Position numbers and translations under genes: made by a program. From positions 1,027,599 to 1,091,598 of the forward strand of contig NZ_SHKO01000002.1 in NCBI RefSeq assembly GCF_004217095.1: 64,000 nucleotides of DNA. The letters are read 5' to 3'. This stretch comes from Advenella incenata. Lineage in GTDB: Bacteria; Pseudomonadota; Gammaproteobacteria; Burkholderiales; Burkholderiaceae_B. Numbering within the stretch: position 1 is the first letter of the stretch; each line of letters starts with the position of its first letter. Below are positions 1-8,120 of the stretch, one piece after another. The notes under the pieces were generated by a model. That model was given only the letters and a program-made list of their open reading frames with translations, made no database searches and had not been told where the DNA came from.

Positions 1-1
1 T

Positions 2-955
2 CTGAAGGTGGCTGTTGCCTTTCCTTTTTTTAATGTGATGAATCGGCCTGTGATAGCTCAAATTCTAGCAAGCGGCCAGCCAATTCGACTCATTGTACCG
101 GCGCCAGTGGGTTCTTCTCCTGATTTTTTTGCAAGATTGATTGCGCAACAAGCCACAAAATCGCTCGGGAAACCTATCATCGTAGAGAATCGGCCAGGTG
201 CCGCTGGCATAATCGGAGCAGAATACGTTGCGAAGTCCGTCGCAGATGGTACGACACTGCTCTATGCGCACAGCGGGGTCATGGTAATGAATCCACACAT
301 CTACTCCAAACTTCGATACGACCCACTCAATGATTTTGTTGCTATCTCTCATACGTTGACGGCCCCTTGTGTCCTTGCAACGGCTTACGAATCGCCCTAC
401 AGCACGCTTCCGGACTTACTTATTAAAGCAATGGAGATGCCTGGTGAGATCAATTATGCAAGTTACGGAGCCGGTACGTTAGCGCATGTTGCAATGGAAG
501 CGCTGTGCGCAGAAGCCAATGTTAAGTTCACACATATTCCATACAGCGGTCAACCAACGACGGATCTAATTAGTAATGTTGTTCAGCTCTGCTTCGAGCC
601 GGTGAATACTGCGTTACCCTTGATTCGAGAAAAAAAACTGAAGGCACTCGCCATCACAAGTTCAAAGAGAATTGCTGTTCTGCCAACAGTCTCGACAATT
701 TCCGAGACGATTCCCAATTTCTATGCTGATACATGGCAGGGAATTTACGCCCCAAGTGGAACTGCAGAAGAAATCATCATGACATTGGCTGAGCATTTCT
801 CAAATGCCGTTAACGTCCCGACTACTAGAAGGCTTGCGTTTGATCAAGGTCTTATCCCTGTGGGATCAGGCGCATCGGATCTGGCTGCGTTTACTAATGC
901 CGAGTTCCAGCGATGGGGGGAAGTTGTAAAGAGGAACAACATCCGTATCAACTAG
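2..955 (+). CDS. Bug/TctC-family periplasmic solute receptor (left end cut)
   Basis: Extracytoplasmic receptor of the tripartite tricarboxylate transporter (TTT) type, which binds a carboxylate or aromatic ligand in the periplasm. The N-terminal part reads IRLIVPAPVGSSPDFFARLIA, followed by KPIIVENRPGAAGIIGAEYVAK, which is the usual Bug signature, and the C-terminus has the usual GLIPVGSGASDL and FQRWGEVVK blocks. The frame is open to the left edge and the only start in view, GTG at 8, leaves a poor signal peptide, so the true start is probably outside the window. No TctA or TctB membrane partner is in view; orphan receptors are common in Burkholderiales. The ligand cannot be inferred from sequence. 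Confidence 0.85.
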   Translation: MKVAVAFPFFNVMNRPVIAQILASGQPIRLIVPAPVGSSPDFFARLIAQQATKSLGKPIIVENRPGAAGIIGAEYVAKSVADGTTLLYAHSGVMVMNPHIYSKLRYDPLNDFVAISHTLTAPCVLATAYESPYSTLPDLLIKAMEMPGEINYASYGAGTLAHVAMEALCAEANVKFTHIPYSGQPTTDLISNVVQLCFEPVNTALPLIREKKLKALAITSSKRIAVLPTVSTISETIPNFYADTWQGIYAPSGTAEEIIMTLAEHFSNAVNVPTTRRLAFDQGLIPVGSGASDLAAFTNAEFQRWGEVVKRNNIRIN

Positions 956-2166
956 CCCACTTGAAATGTACATTTTCATTGCTCAGGAATTTGGTATTCT
1001 CAATCAAAGTCATGCCCTTTAGAATGACAACATTAGGCATCAGAGTTTACGTCGCCTTGCGGGTAGACGATATCGAGGACGGTGTAAGCTGAGCTGACCG
1101 AAGGGAGAGCAATGCTGAATAGATCTCTCACTTGCTCTAGATGAGCACAGCGACGGCAATCAACCTCGGTTGTGCGTTATTTCGTTTCTATTGGTACTGC
1201 GGATTTTGCTGGACTCGTACGTTTAGTATAAGCCACTATCTAGGCACCGCTGTCGTCCACAGTCATGCAATATGATATCTAAACGTGTAACTGGATTTAC
1301 CGATCACGTAGGCCCGGGTCAGTGCAGGTTGCCTTGATGTAATCGGCGCATGTCCACCGGCTCCACCGCCAGTCAGATCTGCTCGATGTGGATCATTTTA
1401 ATAATTCTCGAACAAGAACCGCACATGCTGATTGCTTGATCAGCGGAGCATTGTATGTTCAGCTTAAAGTGCTTACTGGTGAGAGCAAGGTGCACGACAG
1501 ATACGTGATCTCTATTCACCTCTGCATGTTGTCGTTAATGTTGTTGGCGCGGGCGATGGCAGCAACCGAAGCAGTGGGGTCTCTACACTAGGCCACCAGA
1601 CGAGCTTCAAAATCGAAGCGGTGCAACGTGCGATGTGCAACGGGAGCCGATTCGAGGCGGATGTTTTCTGGAGAGTCCATACGTGTCCATGCGCTTGTGG
1701 ACATGTTGAGGTTCCCCCAATTATTCGGCCACAGCTGCTCTGTCTAAAGCTTGCTCCTCGAAGTCATATGAGCTCAGATATCCGTTTGCTGAGCATATCT
1801 CGAATTTTTTCTGCGCGGTGGAGTAACGCTCTTGGACGTAGGGTTTTCTAGAGAGTGACTGCAATATTGTTATAAACACTAGCGCAATTCCAAAATTATT
1901 TTCAAAAATGGGGCTAAGTATTTCGGTAAAAATCCTACCTGCCTCGTTGATCAGCTTCAGGTGTGCGTATCCAGGGGAGTGTCTATCAACAATTTTTTCG
2001 GAAAATTATATTCTAGAACAGCATTCTTCATTCACCTTCCAGATCTATCCAGAATGAACGCCCTGTGCGTATCGATGTATTTTGGCAGCCACAACCTCAT
2101 TTAAACCAAGTGTGCTAATGGCATATTGTTTCAGAATTCTTATATGACGAACTCAATGTGAGTGTA
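956..2166. other. Intergenic stretch, nothing recognised
   Basis: About 1.2 kb without a convincing gene. Short open frames (1388-1591, 1621-1851) have no ribosome-binding site and no recognisable protein pattern. The 3' end carries the sigma-54 promoter of the next gene. The stretch may hold decayed mobile DNA, but I could not identify any of it. Confidence 0.5.
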
Positions 2167-2182
2167 TGGCACGTATTTTGCT
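2167..2182 (+). promoter_or_regulatory. Sigma-54 -24/-12 promoter of the outer-membrane channel gene
   Basis: TGGCACGTATTTTGCT matches the sigma-54 consensus, with GG and GC exactly 10 bp apart. It lies 107 bp before the chosen ATG at 2289. No clear pair of 17-bp upstream sites was found here, unlike the other sigma-54 promoters in the window; the nearest candidate is an 18-bp TGT...ACA at 2076-2093. Confidence 0.85.
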
Positions 2183-2288
2183 TCGAATGTATTTAAGTTA
2201 TGTGATCCGTATCGCATGACACGAATTGAGATCACCTTAAGTACCAAGAATGAGACAAACCCGAATTGCCCTGAGGAGGAGTATTAGA

Positions 2289-3164
2289 ATGCATTTGAAA
2301 GTCACTTTAATAGGACCAGCCTTTTTATTTCTTAGTCTGGCAGCACCTACGGCCGACGCGATCGATGTACTTCCATATGATAGCCTTGCTGCACCAGCAG
2401 GAACCTTTGCCTGGACACAGTATTTCGCGTACAGCAAGTCTCACGACGCTTTTCTTCATGGAAAGTCAGTCGGAGGCTCGTTGAAAGCTATGTCCGTCTC
2501 ACAGCGTTTGACCTATTTTTTTGATATTTTCGGACAGCCTGCGCTTGTTACTGGAGTAGTTCCTTTTGTTGATTTAAGAGATGGCAATATTGCGGGAGCT
2601 CCACTCAATGAGTCGAAGGGCATCGGCGATACCTCTGTTGCCTTTACGTACTGGCTTCACAGTGATAATGAAAGAAAACGCGTTTTTAACCTGTCCGCTT
2701 ACTTGTTTATCCCAACGGGTAAATACCACCCTTCTGACACGATGAATCCCGGTACAAACCGCACCTCCTATGCCTTTCAAATAGCAGGTGCTTATGGATT
2801 TGGAAAAAAATGGCTCCTGGAAGGCATAGCCGATGCTACATTTCACGGAGATAACACGAACGCCGATGGCTTTGGGAGCGCCTTGAAGCAGGACCCGACA
2901 TATTCGGCCCAGGCGTGGGTCAGTTACGCCGTTACTCCAAAGATATCATTCTCGGCAGGGTGGGCTGGCGGTTGGGGCGGGAAGCAAAAGGTAAACGGAC
3001 TCATCAATGGTTTCAGCTCGAAAAGGCAGCAGGCTCGTGGGGTCGTGTCGTGGAATGTAACTCCTTCGTTGCAGATTTTGGGGCAAATAAGCCGTGATTT
3101 TAAGGTGAAGGGCGGATTTCAAGCTGACACATCGTATGTACTGCGAATTTCCAAAACCTTCTGA
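2289..3164 (+). CDS. Outer-membrane channel, phenol-degradation MetA-like transporter
   Basis: Secreted protein of 291 residues with a signal peptide ending ...PTADA before IDVLPYDS. The rest has alternating aromatic and polar strands and a C-terminal ...SYVLRISKTF ending in Phe, as expected for an outer-membrane beta-barrel. It resembles the family annotated as MetA-pathway of phenol degradation transporters (PF13557), which occur beside catabolic operons and are thought to admit hydrophobic substrates. I chose ATG 2289 because a strong GAGGAGGAG lies about 8 bases upstream; the longer frame from 2250 adds an Arg-rich stretch without a ribosome site. A sigma-54 promoter precedes it, so it is probably induced together with the degradation operons. 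Confidence 0.75.
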   Translation: MHLKVTLIGPAFLFLSLAAPTADAIDVLPYDSLAAPAGTFAWTQYFAYSKSHDAFLHGKSVGGSLKAMSVSQRLTYFFDIFGQPALVTGVVPFVDLRDGNIAGAPLNESKGIGDTSVAFTYWLHSDNERKRVFNLSAYLFIPTGKYHPSDTMNPGTNRTSYAFQIAGAYGFGKKWLLEGIADATFHGDNTNADGFGSALKQDPTYSAQAWVSYAVTPKISFSAGWAGGWGGKQKVNGLINGFSSKRQQARGVVSWNVTPSLQILGQISRDFKVKGGFQADTSYVLRISKTF

Positions 3165-3252
3165 TGTAGTCTGTTGCTCATTCCGCAGTTGCAGCCGACA
3201 GACTTTCGACTAATCATTGTATTTAGTTTGAGAGATCTTTTATGTTTGATTG
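3165..3252. other. Possible weak hairpin after the outer-membrane channel gene
   Basis: AGTCTGT at 3168-3174 pairs with ACAGACT at 3198-3204 across a long loop and only a short T-run follows. It could be a weak terminator separating the channel gene from the next promoter region. Confidence 0.25.
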
Positions 3253-3301
3253 TGTTTTTAAAACGAACATGCATCAGACAATGATGTGTTTTATAACGAC
3301 A
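3253..3301 (+). promoter_or_regulatory. Pair of 17-bp TGT-N11-ACA activator sites
   Basis: TGTTTTTAAAACGAACA (3253-3269) and TGTGTTTTATAACGACA (3285-3301), centres 32 bp apart, lie 106 and 74 bp before the -24 GG of the following sigma-54 promoter. The same arrangement recurs at most other sigma-54 promoters here, so these are the likely binding sites of the enhancer-binding protein encoded at 35158-36783. The assignment to that protein is inference. Confidence 0.7.
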
Positions 3302-3365
3302 TCCGAGAGCGCATAGAGCGGTGAGAAGAACCCGAGTTTTCTATTACGCCACCGTTGTGATTAAA

Positions 3366-3381
3366 TGGCATGCATCTTGCT
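3366..3381 (+). promoter_or_regulatory. Sigma-54 promoter of the Rieske oxygenase operon
   Basis: TGGCATGCATCTTGCT has the GG and GC elements 10 bp apart. The first frame downstream is a broken acyl-CoA ligase fragment (3455 onward), followed by the intact oxygenase operon at 3817-7859. Confidence 0.88.
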
Positions 3382-3454
3382 TAGAGAGACTTGAAATGGT
3401 TATTTTATTTGGGCACCAAAAGTTGATGTCTGAACATGGATGAGAGAATCAGAA

Positions 3455-3790
3455 ATGACGCAAAAACTTCTTCAGAAATGGTGCGAAATGAGGCCTGAGG
3501 CTTTATTCGCGGTTTTTGAAACAGGTTCTTCCTGGACGTACGCTCATGCGCTTGAAAAATCTTGGGAAATCGGACGGGGTCTCATAAGTCTAGGAGTGAG
3601 GTGCGGTGATGCTTTTTTGTCATTTCTTCCAAATGGTAAGAAGCAACTGCGTTGTTCATTGGCGCAAACGCGGCCGGAGCGGCATTACCAGAAAGGCCAA
3701 GGATAATGTCTCGGACACTCGAGTAGAAAGCCGTCAGCATTCGGCAGCTGACAACATTAAGATGCACAGTCATGATTATGAAGACCAAAT
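3455..3790 (+). pseudogene. Broken N-terminal fragment of an AMP-forming acyl-CoA ligase
   Basis: The first 60 or so codons (MTQKLLQKWCEMRPEALFAV, then FETGSSWTYAHALEKSW and FLPNGKK) closely parallel the start of the intact ligase at 32311 (TQDLLNKWARETPNKIFAVF, FETGTQWSYAEALRLSW, LLPNGEE). Around 3645 the frame shifts: GANAAGA, which is also in the intact ligase, continues in another frame and then decays. All adenylation motifs are missing, so it cannot be an enzyme. It sits between the sigma-54 promoter and the Rieske oxygenase gene, as if a promoter plus 5' gene end had been copied from a ligase operon. Confidence 0.75.
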
Positions 3791-3816
3791 TTAATAACGA
3801 CGAATAGGAGACGTAT

Positions 3817-5259
3817 ATGAGCAAAGTGCTGATAAGACCAGGGAGAGATTGGGAAAGGAGGCCCGACCAACATAAGCGTGCGGGACTCCTCTATCATGAA
3901 AACCTCATTGGCGATAAATTACTGCCGCCTGAGGACATGCGTCAACCTGCGGACTCTGGAAAGCAGCCTTACACTATCACACGCAATCGATATATCTCTC
4001 AGGATTTTCATGACCGCGAGGTGAGGGGGCTCTGGTCTCACGTTTGGCAAATGGCTTGCCGTGAGGAGGAAATTCCGGAGATAGGCGATATATCTGTTTA
4101 TGAAATTGCCGGACTGTCCTTCATCATCGTTCGTGGAGAAGATTCCACAATTCGAGCGTTTCGGAATACATGTAAACATCGCGGAATGAAGCTGTGCGCC
4201 TATGATACAAGCGTGAATGAAATCCGCTGCCCGTTTCATGGATTCACATGGGACTTGAGCGGAAAATTGGTCGACGTACCAATGCGGTGGGATTTTCCTG
4301 ATTTGAATGAAGAATCCACACGACTTTCGGAAGTGCAAGTTGGTGTTTGGGGAGGCTTTATTTTTATTAATCCGGATACGAAGGCTCCATCACTTCTCAG
4401 CTTTCTCGAGGTTCTTCCTGAACACTTCAAAGGCCACCTGGAGCACTCCCAAAAATATATCACGGCGCATTGGCGTAAAGTACTTCCTTGTAATTGGAAA
4501 TTGGGCATTGAAGCTTTCATTGAGAGCTATCACACACTGCAAGTACATCCACAATTTACTGGCTTCTTGTCGGATGAAAACGGGCAATATGATGTCTTTG
4601 GACGCCATATCAGCCGTTTTCTTCTAACGATAGGGAAAAACACCACTGCAATCTCTAACCCCTTGCCAGAACAGACTGTCGTGGACGAGTTTTTCGCCGC
4701 GAATAGTCTTGGTGCTGCACCATCTATTCCGGAGGGGACCACCGCGCGTGCTTTTCTTGCGGAAATAATGCGAGAAAGATATACGTCATTGTCAGGCCAA
4801 GACTACTCATCATGCTCGGAAGCCGAGCTAATAGACTCAAATCAATATTCTATTTTCCCTAATATGATTCTGTGGCGCACTCTCATTTTTCCTGCAGTAT
4901 ATCGCTTCAGACCTAACGGAAATGATCCTCACTCCAGTATTTTTGATCTTTATTTGCTTGGTGATATCCCTGCTTCTGGAGTTCGACCACCTGCAGCCGA
5001 AGTGCAGGACCTTGGGGAAATCTCCTTCATGGACGCGTTGAAGGATTATTCGGTGCTGCTTGGCGAAACATATCATCAAGATTATCAGAATCTTGCGCTG
5101 TTACAGGAAGGAATCGCAGGGTCCCCAGATGAATCGCTACAAACGGCGCAAACACAGGAAATTCGAATCAGACACTTGGAAAAAGTACTCGACGAGTACT
5201 TGGAACAATATGATCCTGAGTCGCCCTCTTCGATAATCAAAGTGAAACAGGTGAAATAG
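3817..5259 (+). CDS. Rieske non-haem iron oxygenase, large (alpha) subunit
   Basis: Protein of 480 residues that should hydroxylate a cyclic substrate with electrons from a ferredoxin. The Rieske [2Fe-2S] ligands are C119-x-H121 and C138-x2-H141. The catalytic mononuclear-iron site is visible as E236-x2-H239-x4-H244, with E in place of the common bridging Asp. An AGGAG ribosome site precedes ATG 3817. The next gene begins one base after the stop. No small (beta) subunit is nearby, so it may be a homo-oligomeric alpha-only oxygenase. It resembles ring-hydroxylating oxygenases generally; the substrate (aromatic, terpenoid or steroid) cannot be assigned. Expression is expected from the sigma-54 promoter at 3366. 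Confidence 0.88.
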   Translation: MSKVLIRPGRDWERRPDQHKRAGLLYHENLIGDKLLPPEDMRQPADSGKQPYTITRNRYISQDFHDREVRGLWSHVWQMACREEEIPEIGDISVYEIAGLSFIIVRGEDSTIRAFRNTCKHRGMKLCAYDTSVNEIRCPFHGFTWDLSGKLVDVPMRWDFPDLNEESTRLSEVQVGVWGGFIFINPDTKAPSLLSFLEVLPEHFKGHLEHSQKYITAHWRKVLPCNWKLGIEAFIESYHTLQVHPQFTGFLSDENGQYDVFGRHISRFLLTIGKNTTAISNPLPEQTVVDEFFAANSLGAAPSIPEGTTARAFLAEIMRERYTSLSGQDYSSCSEAELIDSNQYSIFPNMILWRTLIFPAVYRFRPNGNDPHSSIFDLYLLGDIPASGVRPPAAEVQDLGEISFMDALKDYSVLLGETYHQDYQNLALLQEGIAGSPDESLQTAQTQEIRIRHLEKVLDEYLEQYDPESPSSIIKVKQVK

Positions 5260-5260
5260 C

Positions 5261-5752
5261 ATGATCCGTGGCGTGCATCATATCTCAATTCATACTAAGA
5301 ACCTGGAAAGGATTTTGGACTTTTACCAGGAAGCGTTCGGATTCATGCCGGTTACAGAGCAGATTCATTGGCACGAGAACTCATTTTTCGATAACGTGAT
5401 CGGCCTCTCTGGGACTGCTGGCCGCTTGATTATGCTCAAAAGCCACAACTTGTATCTCGAGGTTTGGGAGTATACAGCCCCACTAGGTCTTCAGAACGAG
5501 CCTCTGCGCCCGAACGATTGGGGATATACGCACTTTTGCGTAGATACAGATAATATTGAAGAAGACTATAGCCGACTATTAAGAGCGGGGATGAAGTTTA
5601 ACCGACCTCTGCCGACTGAAACTGACGGTATCCGAGCCATTTATGGAAAGGATCCGGACGGTAATCTCATAGAATTGCAGCAGGTTCGAATGGAACACGA
5701 TTTTGCTTTCGAGCGTTTGGAATACTTGGCATTACGGGCAGATAATGAATGA
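5261..5752 (+). CDS. VOC-superfamily (glyoxalase/extradiol dioxygenase fold) protein
   Basis: Protein of 163 residues with two beta-alpha-beta-beta-beta modules. All four expected metal-ligand positions are present: His in the opening VHHISI, Glu in LYLEVWEY, His in YTHFCVDT and Glu in GNLIELQQV. It could be an epimerase-like, lyase-like or small dioxygenase enzyme; the length fits a single-domain glyoxalase rather than a full extradiol dioxygenase. It is translationally tied to its neighbours, starting one base after the oxygenase stop and overlapping the Rieske ferredoxin by 8 bases, so it probably processes the product of the oxygenase. Confidence 0.8.
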   Translation: MIRGVHHISIHTKNLERILDFYQEAFGFMPVTEQIHWHENSFFDNVIGLSGTAGRLIMLKSHNLYLEVWEYTAPLGLQNEPLRPNDWGYTHFCVDTDNIEEDYSRLLRAGMKFNRPLPTETDGIRAIYGKDPDGNLIELQQVRMEHDFAFERLEYLALRADNE

Positions 5753-6065
5753 TTTTTTAAGAGTTTTAGACGAAGTGGATTTACCTGTTGGTACAAATAG
5801 AGCCATAGAGGTATTCGGTCGATCAGTGCTATTATGCCGGACGGCCGAGGGGGTCTTCGCAGTTGCGAATGAATGCACCCACCAGAAAATGCCGTTAGAA
5901 GGCGGTCGAATGCGTGGATGCTATCTTTTTTGTCCTACGCATGGCGTTCGGTTTGATTTGCGCTCAGGAACTCCCACGGGCAATTTGACCACGACGCCAT
6001 TACGGTGTTTTGATGTGCGAGTGAGTAATGGCGGAATCGAGATTGCACACAAATCATTGGACTAA
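5745..6065 (+). CDS. Rieske-type [2Fe-2S] ferredoxin
   Basis: Small electron carrier of 106 residues of the biphenyl or naphthalene dioxygenase ferredoxin kind. The cluster ligands are C44-x-H46 and C63-x2-H66, with the usual CTHQ and CPTHG loops. ATG 5745 overlaps the end of the VOC gene by 8 bases; an upstream start at 5703 would lie deep inside that gene and lacks homology. It should pass electrons from the reductase at 6618 to the Rieske oxygenase at 3817. Confidence 0.88.
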   Translation: MNDFLRVLDEVDLPVGTNRAIEVFGRSVLLCRTAEGVFAVANECTHQKMPLEGGRMRGCYLFCPTHGVRFDLRSGTPTGNLTTTPLRCFDVRVSNGGIEIAHKSLD

Positions 6066-6206
6066 AATTTGCCATACAAAGTTATGCGGCTTGATCTTTT
6101 GTTAGGTGGTACTGCATTAAGCCTGATTAAACAAAGCGACATATTCACTATGAGTATAGTCCCTTACTTATCTATACATCATTTTTCAGATAGAGGTCAA
6201 TATACC

Positions 6207-6524
6207 ATGCCGCTCATTTGCATCACTACACGTGATGGCCACAAACATAATATCCAGGCGACAACAGGAAATAGCATCATGGAAACTATTCGTGATGCAG
6301 GGATTGATGAAATGCTAGCGCTTTGTGGTGGCTGTTGTTCTTGTGCTACTTGTCATATCCATGTTGATTCAGCCCGTCTCGGTTCGTTACCTGCCATTGG
6401 AGATGATGAAGATGCGCTATTAGACAGTTCCGATCATCGACTCCCGGAGTCGCGTCTTGCGTGTCAGATCTCAGTGGTAGAGGGACTAGAAGGGTTTGCA
6501 GCCCGCATCGCACCAGAAGATTAA
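6207..6524 (+). CDS. Adrenodoxin/putidaredoxin-type [2Fe-2S] ferredoxin
   Basis: Protein of 105 residues with the four cluster cysteines C40, C46, C49 and C86 in the C-x5-C-x2-C ... C arrangement, and an additional Cys pair inside the loop (GGCCSC). I chose ATG 6207, preceded by AGAGG 10 bases upstream; a longer frame from 6069 has no conserved content. This kind normally serves a cytochrome P450 or a putidaredoxin-reductase-like partner. It is the second ferredoxin type in the operon, and the spacing of its four ligands is identical to that of the ferredoxin behind the P450 at 16192. Confidence 0.88.
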   Translation: MPLICITTRDGHKHNIQATTGNSIMETIRDAGIDEMLALCGGCCSCATCHIHVDSARLGSLPAIGDDEDALLDSSDHRLPESRLACQISVVEGLEGFAARIAPED

Positions 6525-6617
6525 GCAAAGTCTAAACAAACGAAGGTTAGACATTATTTGCAACCAAAATAGGTGCTAGTCTGGTTGCCGATTGCACCAT
6601 TTTATGGAGAAGGGATT

Positions 6618-7859
6618 GTGGTAAAAGACATGAAGTCATATTCGGATGTATTGATTGTGGGAAGTGGGCATGGCGGTGCTCAGGCTGCTATCGTGCTTCG
6701 TCAGCGTGGGTTTTCTGGCACAATCCGCATTGTTACTGAGGAGCAAGAGTTCCCTTATGAACGGCCACCGCTCTCCAAAGAATACCTCTCTCAGGAGCGA
6801 TCTTTTGATCGTATGTTAATTCGATCAGAAAATTTTTGGGCCGAGAAAGAAGTGAATTTTAATTTTGGTCACAGCATTGAGCGGATAGATCCTGAAAACA
6901 GAATCGCCTATGATGCGAGTGGTCACATGTGGCTATATGGTCAGATGATCTGGGCGGCAGGCGGACATGCTAGACGACTCTCGTGCGATGGCAGTAACGT
7001 CGCGGGATTACACACGATTCGAACTCGAAAAGATATCGACAAGTTGGAGAGCGAACTTGCAGATGCTAGTCGCGTCGTAATTATTGGTGGTGGATTTATT
7101 GGTCTAGAGACTGCAGCTATCCTGTCCAAATTTGGTAAGAAGGTTACCGTAATAGAAGCTCAAGATCGTGTGTTGGCTCGTGTCGCGGCCAAACCTATTT
7201 CGAATTTTTTTGAGGAGAAGCATCGCGCACACGGTGTGAATTTCCGTTTGCAAGCCGCGGTGGCAGAAATTGAAGGACGAGCGGGACGGGTTATTGGTGT
7301 GAGGCTAGAAGACGATTCAACAATTCCGGCAGACATTGTAATCGTGGGAATCGGACTAGAACCTTCGGTGACTCCGCTGCTTCAAGCAGGGGCGCTCGGA
7401 GGTAACGGAGTTGAGGTGGATGAATTTTGCCGGACAAGCTTGCCAAACATCTATGCTATTGGGGATTGTGCTGCTCACATAAATAACTTTGGAGATGGTA
7501 GGAAATTGCGACTGGAGTCGGTACAGAACGCTGCAGATCAGGCGATCACCGCAGCGCTTCACATTTTGGGTCAACCTCAACCTTATGTCTCGGTGCCTTG
7601 GTTTTGGTCAAATCAATTTGAACATAGATTACAAACGGTAGGCTTGAATATCGGGTACGACAGTGAAGTATTGCGAGGTGACCCCTTCACTGGCTCTTTC
7701 TCAATTGTTTATTTACGCGGAGGAAAGGTCGCTGCTCTCGATTGTGTTAACGCAATTTCGGACTACGCTCAAGGAAAATTGCTTGTCCAGCGAAATGTAG
7801 AGATATCCCCAAAGTTGCTCGCCGATCCGAAACATAAGCTCAAATCATTCCTGTTGTAG
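6618..7859 (+). CDS. FAD-dependent ferredoxin reductase
   Basis: NAD(P)H:ferredoxin reductase of the putidaredoxin reductase or BphA4 family, 413 residues from GTG 6618. It has an N-terminal FAD site VGSGHGGAQAA, the ERPPLSKEYL block typical of the family, a NAD-binding IIGGGFIGLETAA in the middle, and a second FAD motif IYAIGDCA. GGAG lies 8 bases before the GTG; ATG 6630 is an alternative start. It closes the oxygenase operon. Because no other reductase of this kind is visible, it may serve the Rieske oxygenase and also the P450 system at 14854-16509; this is inference. Confidence 0.88.
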   Translation: MVKDMKSYSDVLIVGSGHGGAQAAIVLRQRGFSGTIRIVTEEQEFPYERPPLSKEYLSQERSFDRMLIRSENFWAEKEVNFNFGHSIERIDPENRIAYDASGHMWLYGQMIWAAGGHARRLSCDGSNVAGLHTIRTRKDIDKLESELADASRVVIIGGGFIGLETAAILSKFGKKVTVIEAQDRVLARVAAKPISNFFEEKHRAHGVNFRLQAAVAEIEGRAGRVIGVRLEDDSTIPADIVIVGIGLEPSVTPLLQAGALGGNGVEVDEFCRTSLPNIYAIGDCAAHINNFGDGRKLRLESVQNAADQAITAALHILGQPQPYVSVPWFWSNQFEHRLQTVGLNIGYDSEVLRGDPFTGSFSIVYLRGGKVAALDCVNAISDYAQGKLLVQRNVEISPKLLADPKHKLKSFLL

Positions 7860-8120
7860 CGGTAGCTTGAATGCTTTCGGATTGTAGTCTCTATCTAAGA
7901 GCGGTGTTGACCAATATGTGGATTTATCGTCTAACCTGACGTTCTTTGCTTTGTCGCTAGCCAATAAAAAAATTATTGCGAAATTCTAAAAATAGTTTCG
8001 ACGATAGATTACGCGCTGTACGGTGTAAATTAGCATTGTCGTGGCTGTCGCTCTGTCTGAAACAGAATTGACCATAGCTCGTCTGCCGAAGGGCGCTGCG
8101 TCCTGCAGCTGTACGATTTT

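Noticed and set aside
1388..1851. Two short plus-strand frames (67 and 76 codons)
   Set aside because: They have poor starts, unusual composition and no similarity to known proteins.
2076..2093. TGTATTTTGGCAGCCACA as an activator site for the 2167 promoter
   Set aside because: It is 18 bp long instead of 17 and has no partner at 31 bp, so it is not counted with the others.
2119..2134. TGGCATATTGTTTCAG as a second sigma-54 promoter before the channel gene
   Set aside because: The -24 half is good but CA replaces GC at the -12; a perfect promoter follows at 2167.
3919..4338. Minus-strand open frame of 139 codons inside the Rieske oxygenase gene
   Set aside because: It is antisense to the conserved Rieske domain and has no ribosome site or homology.
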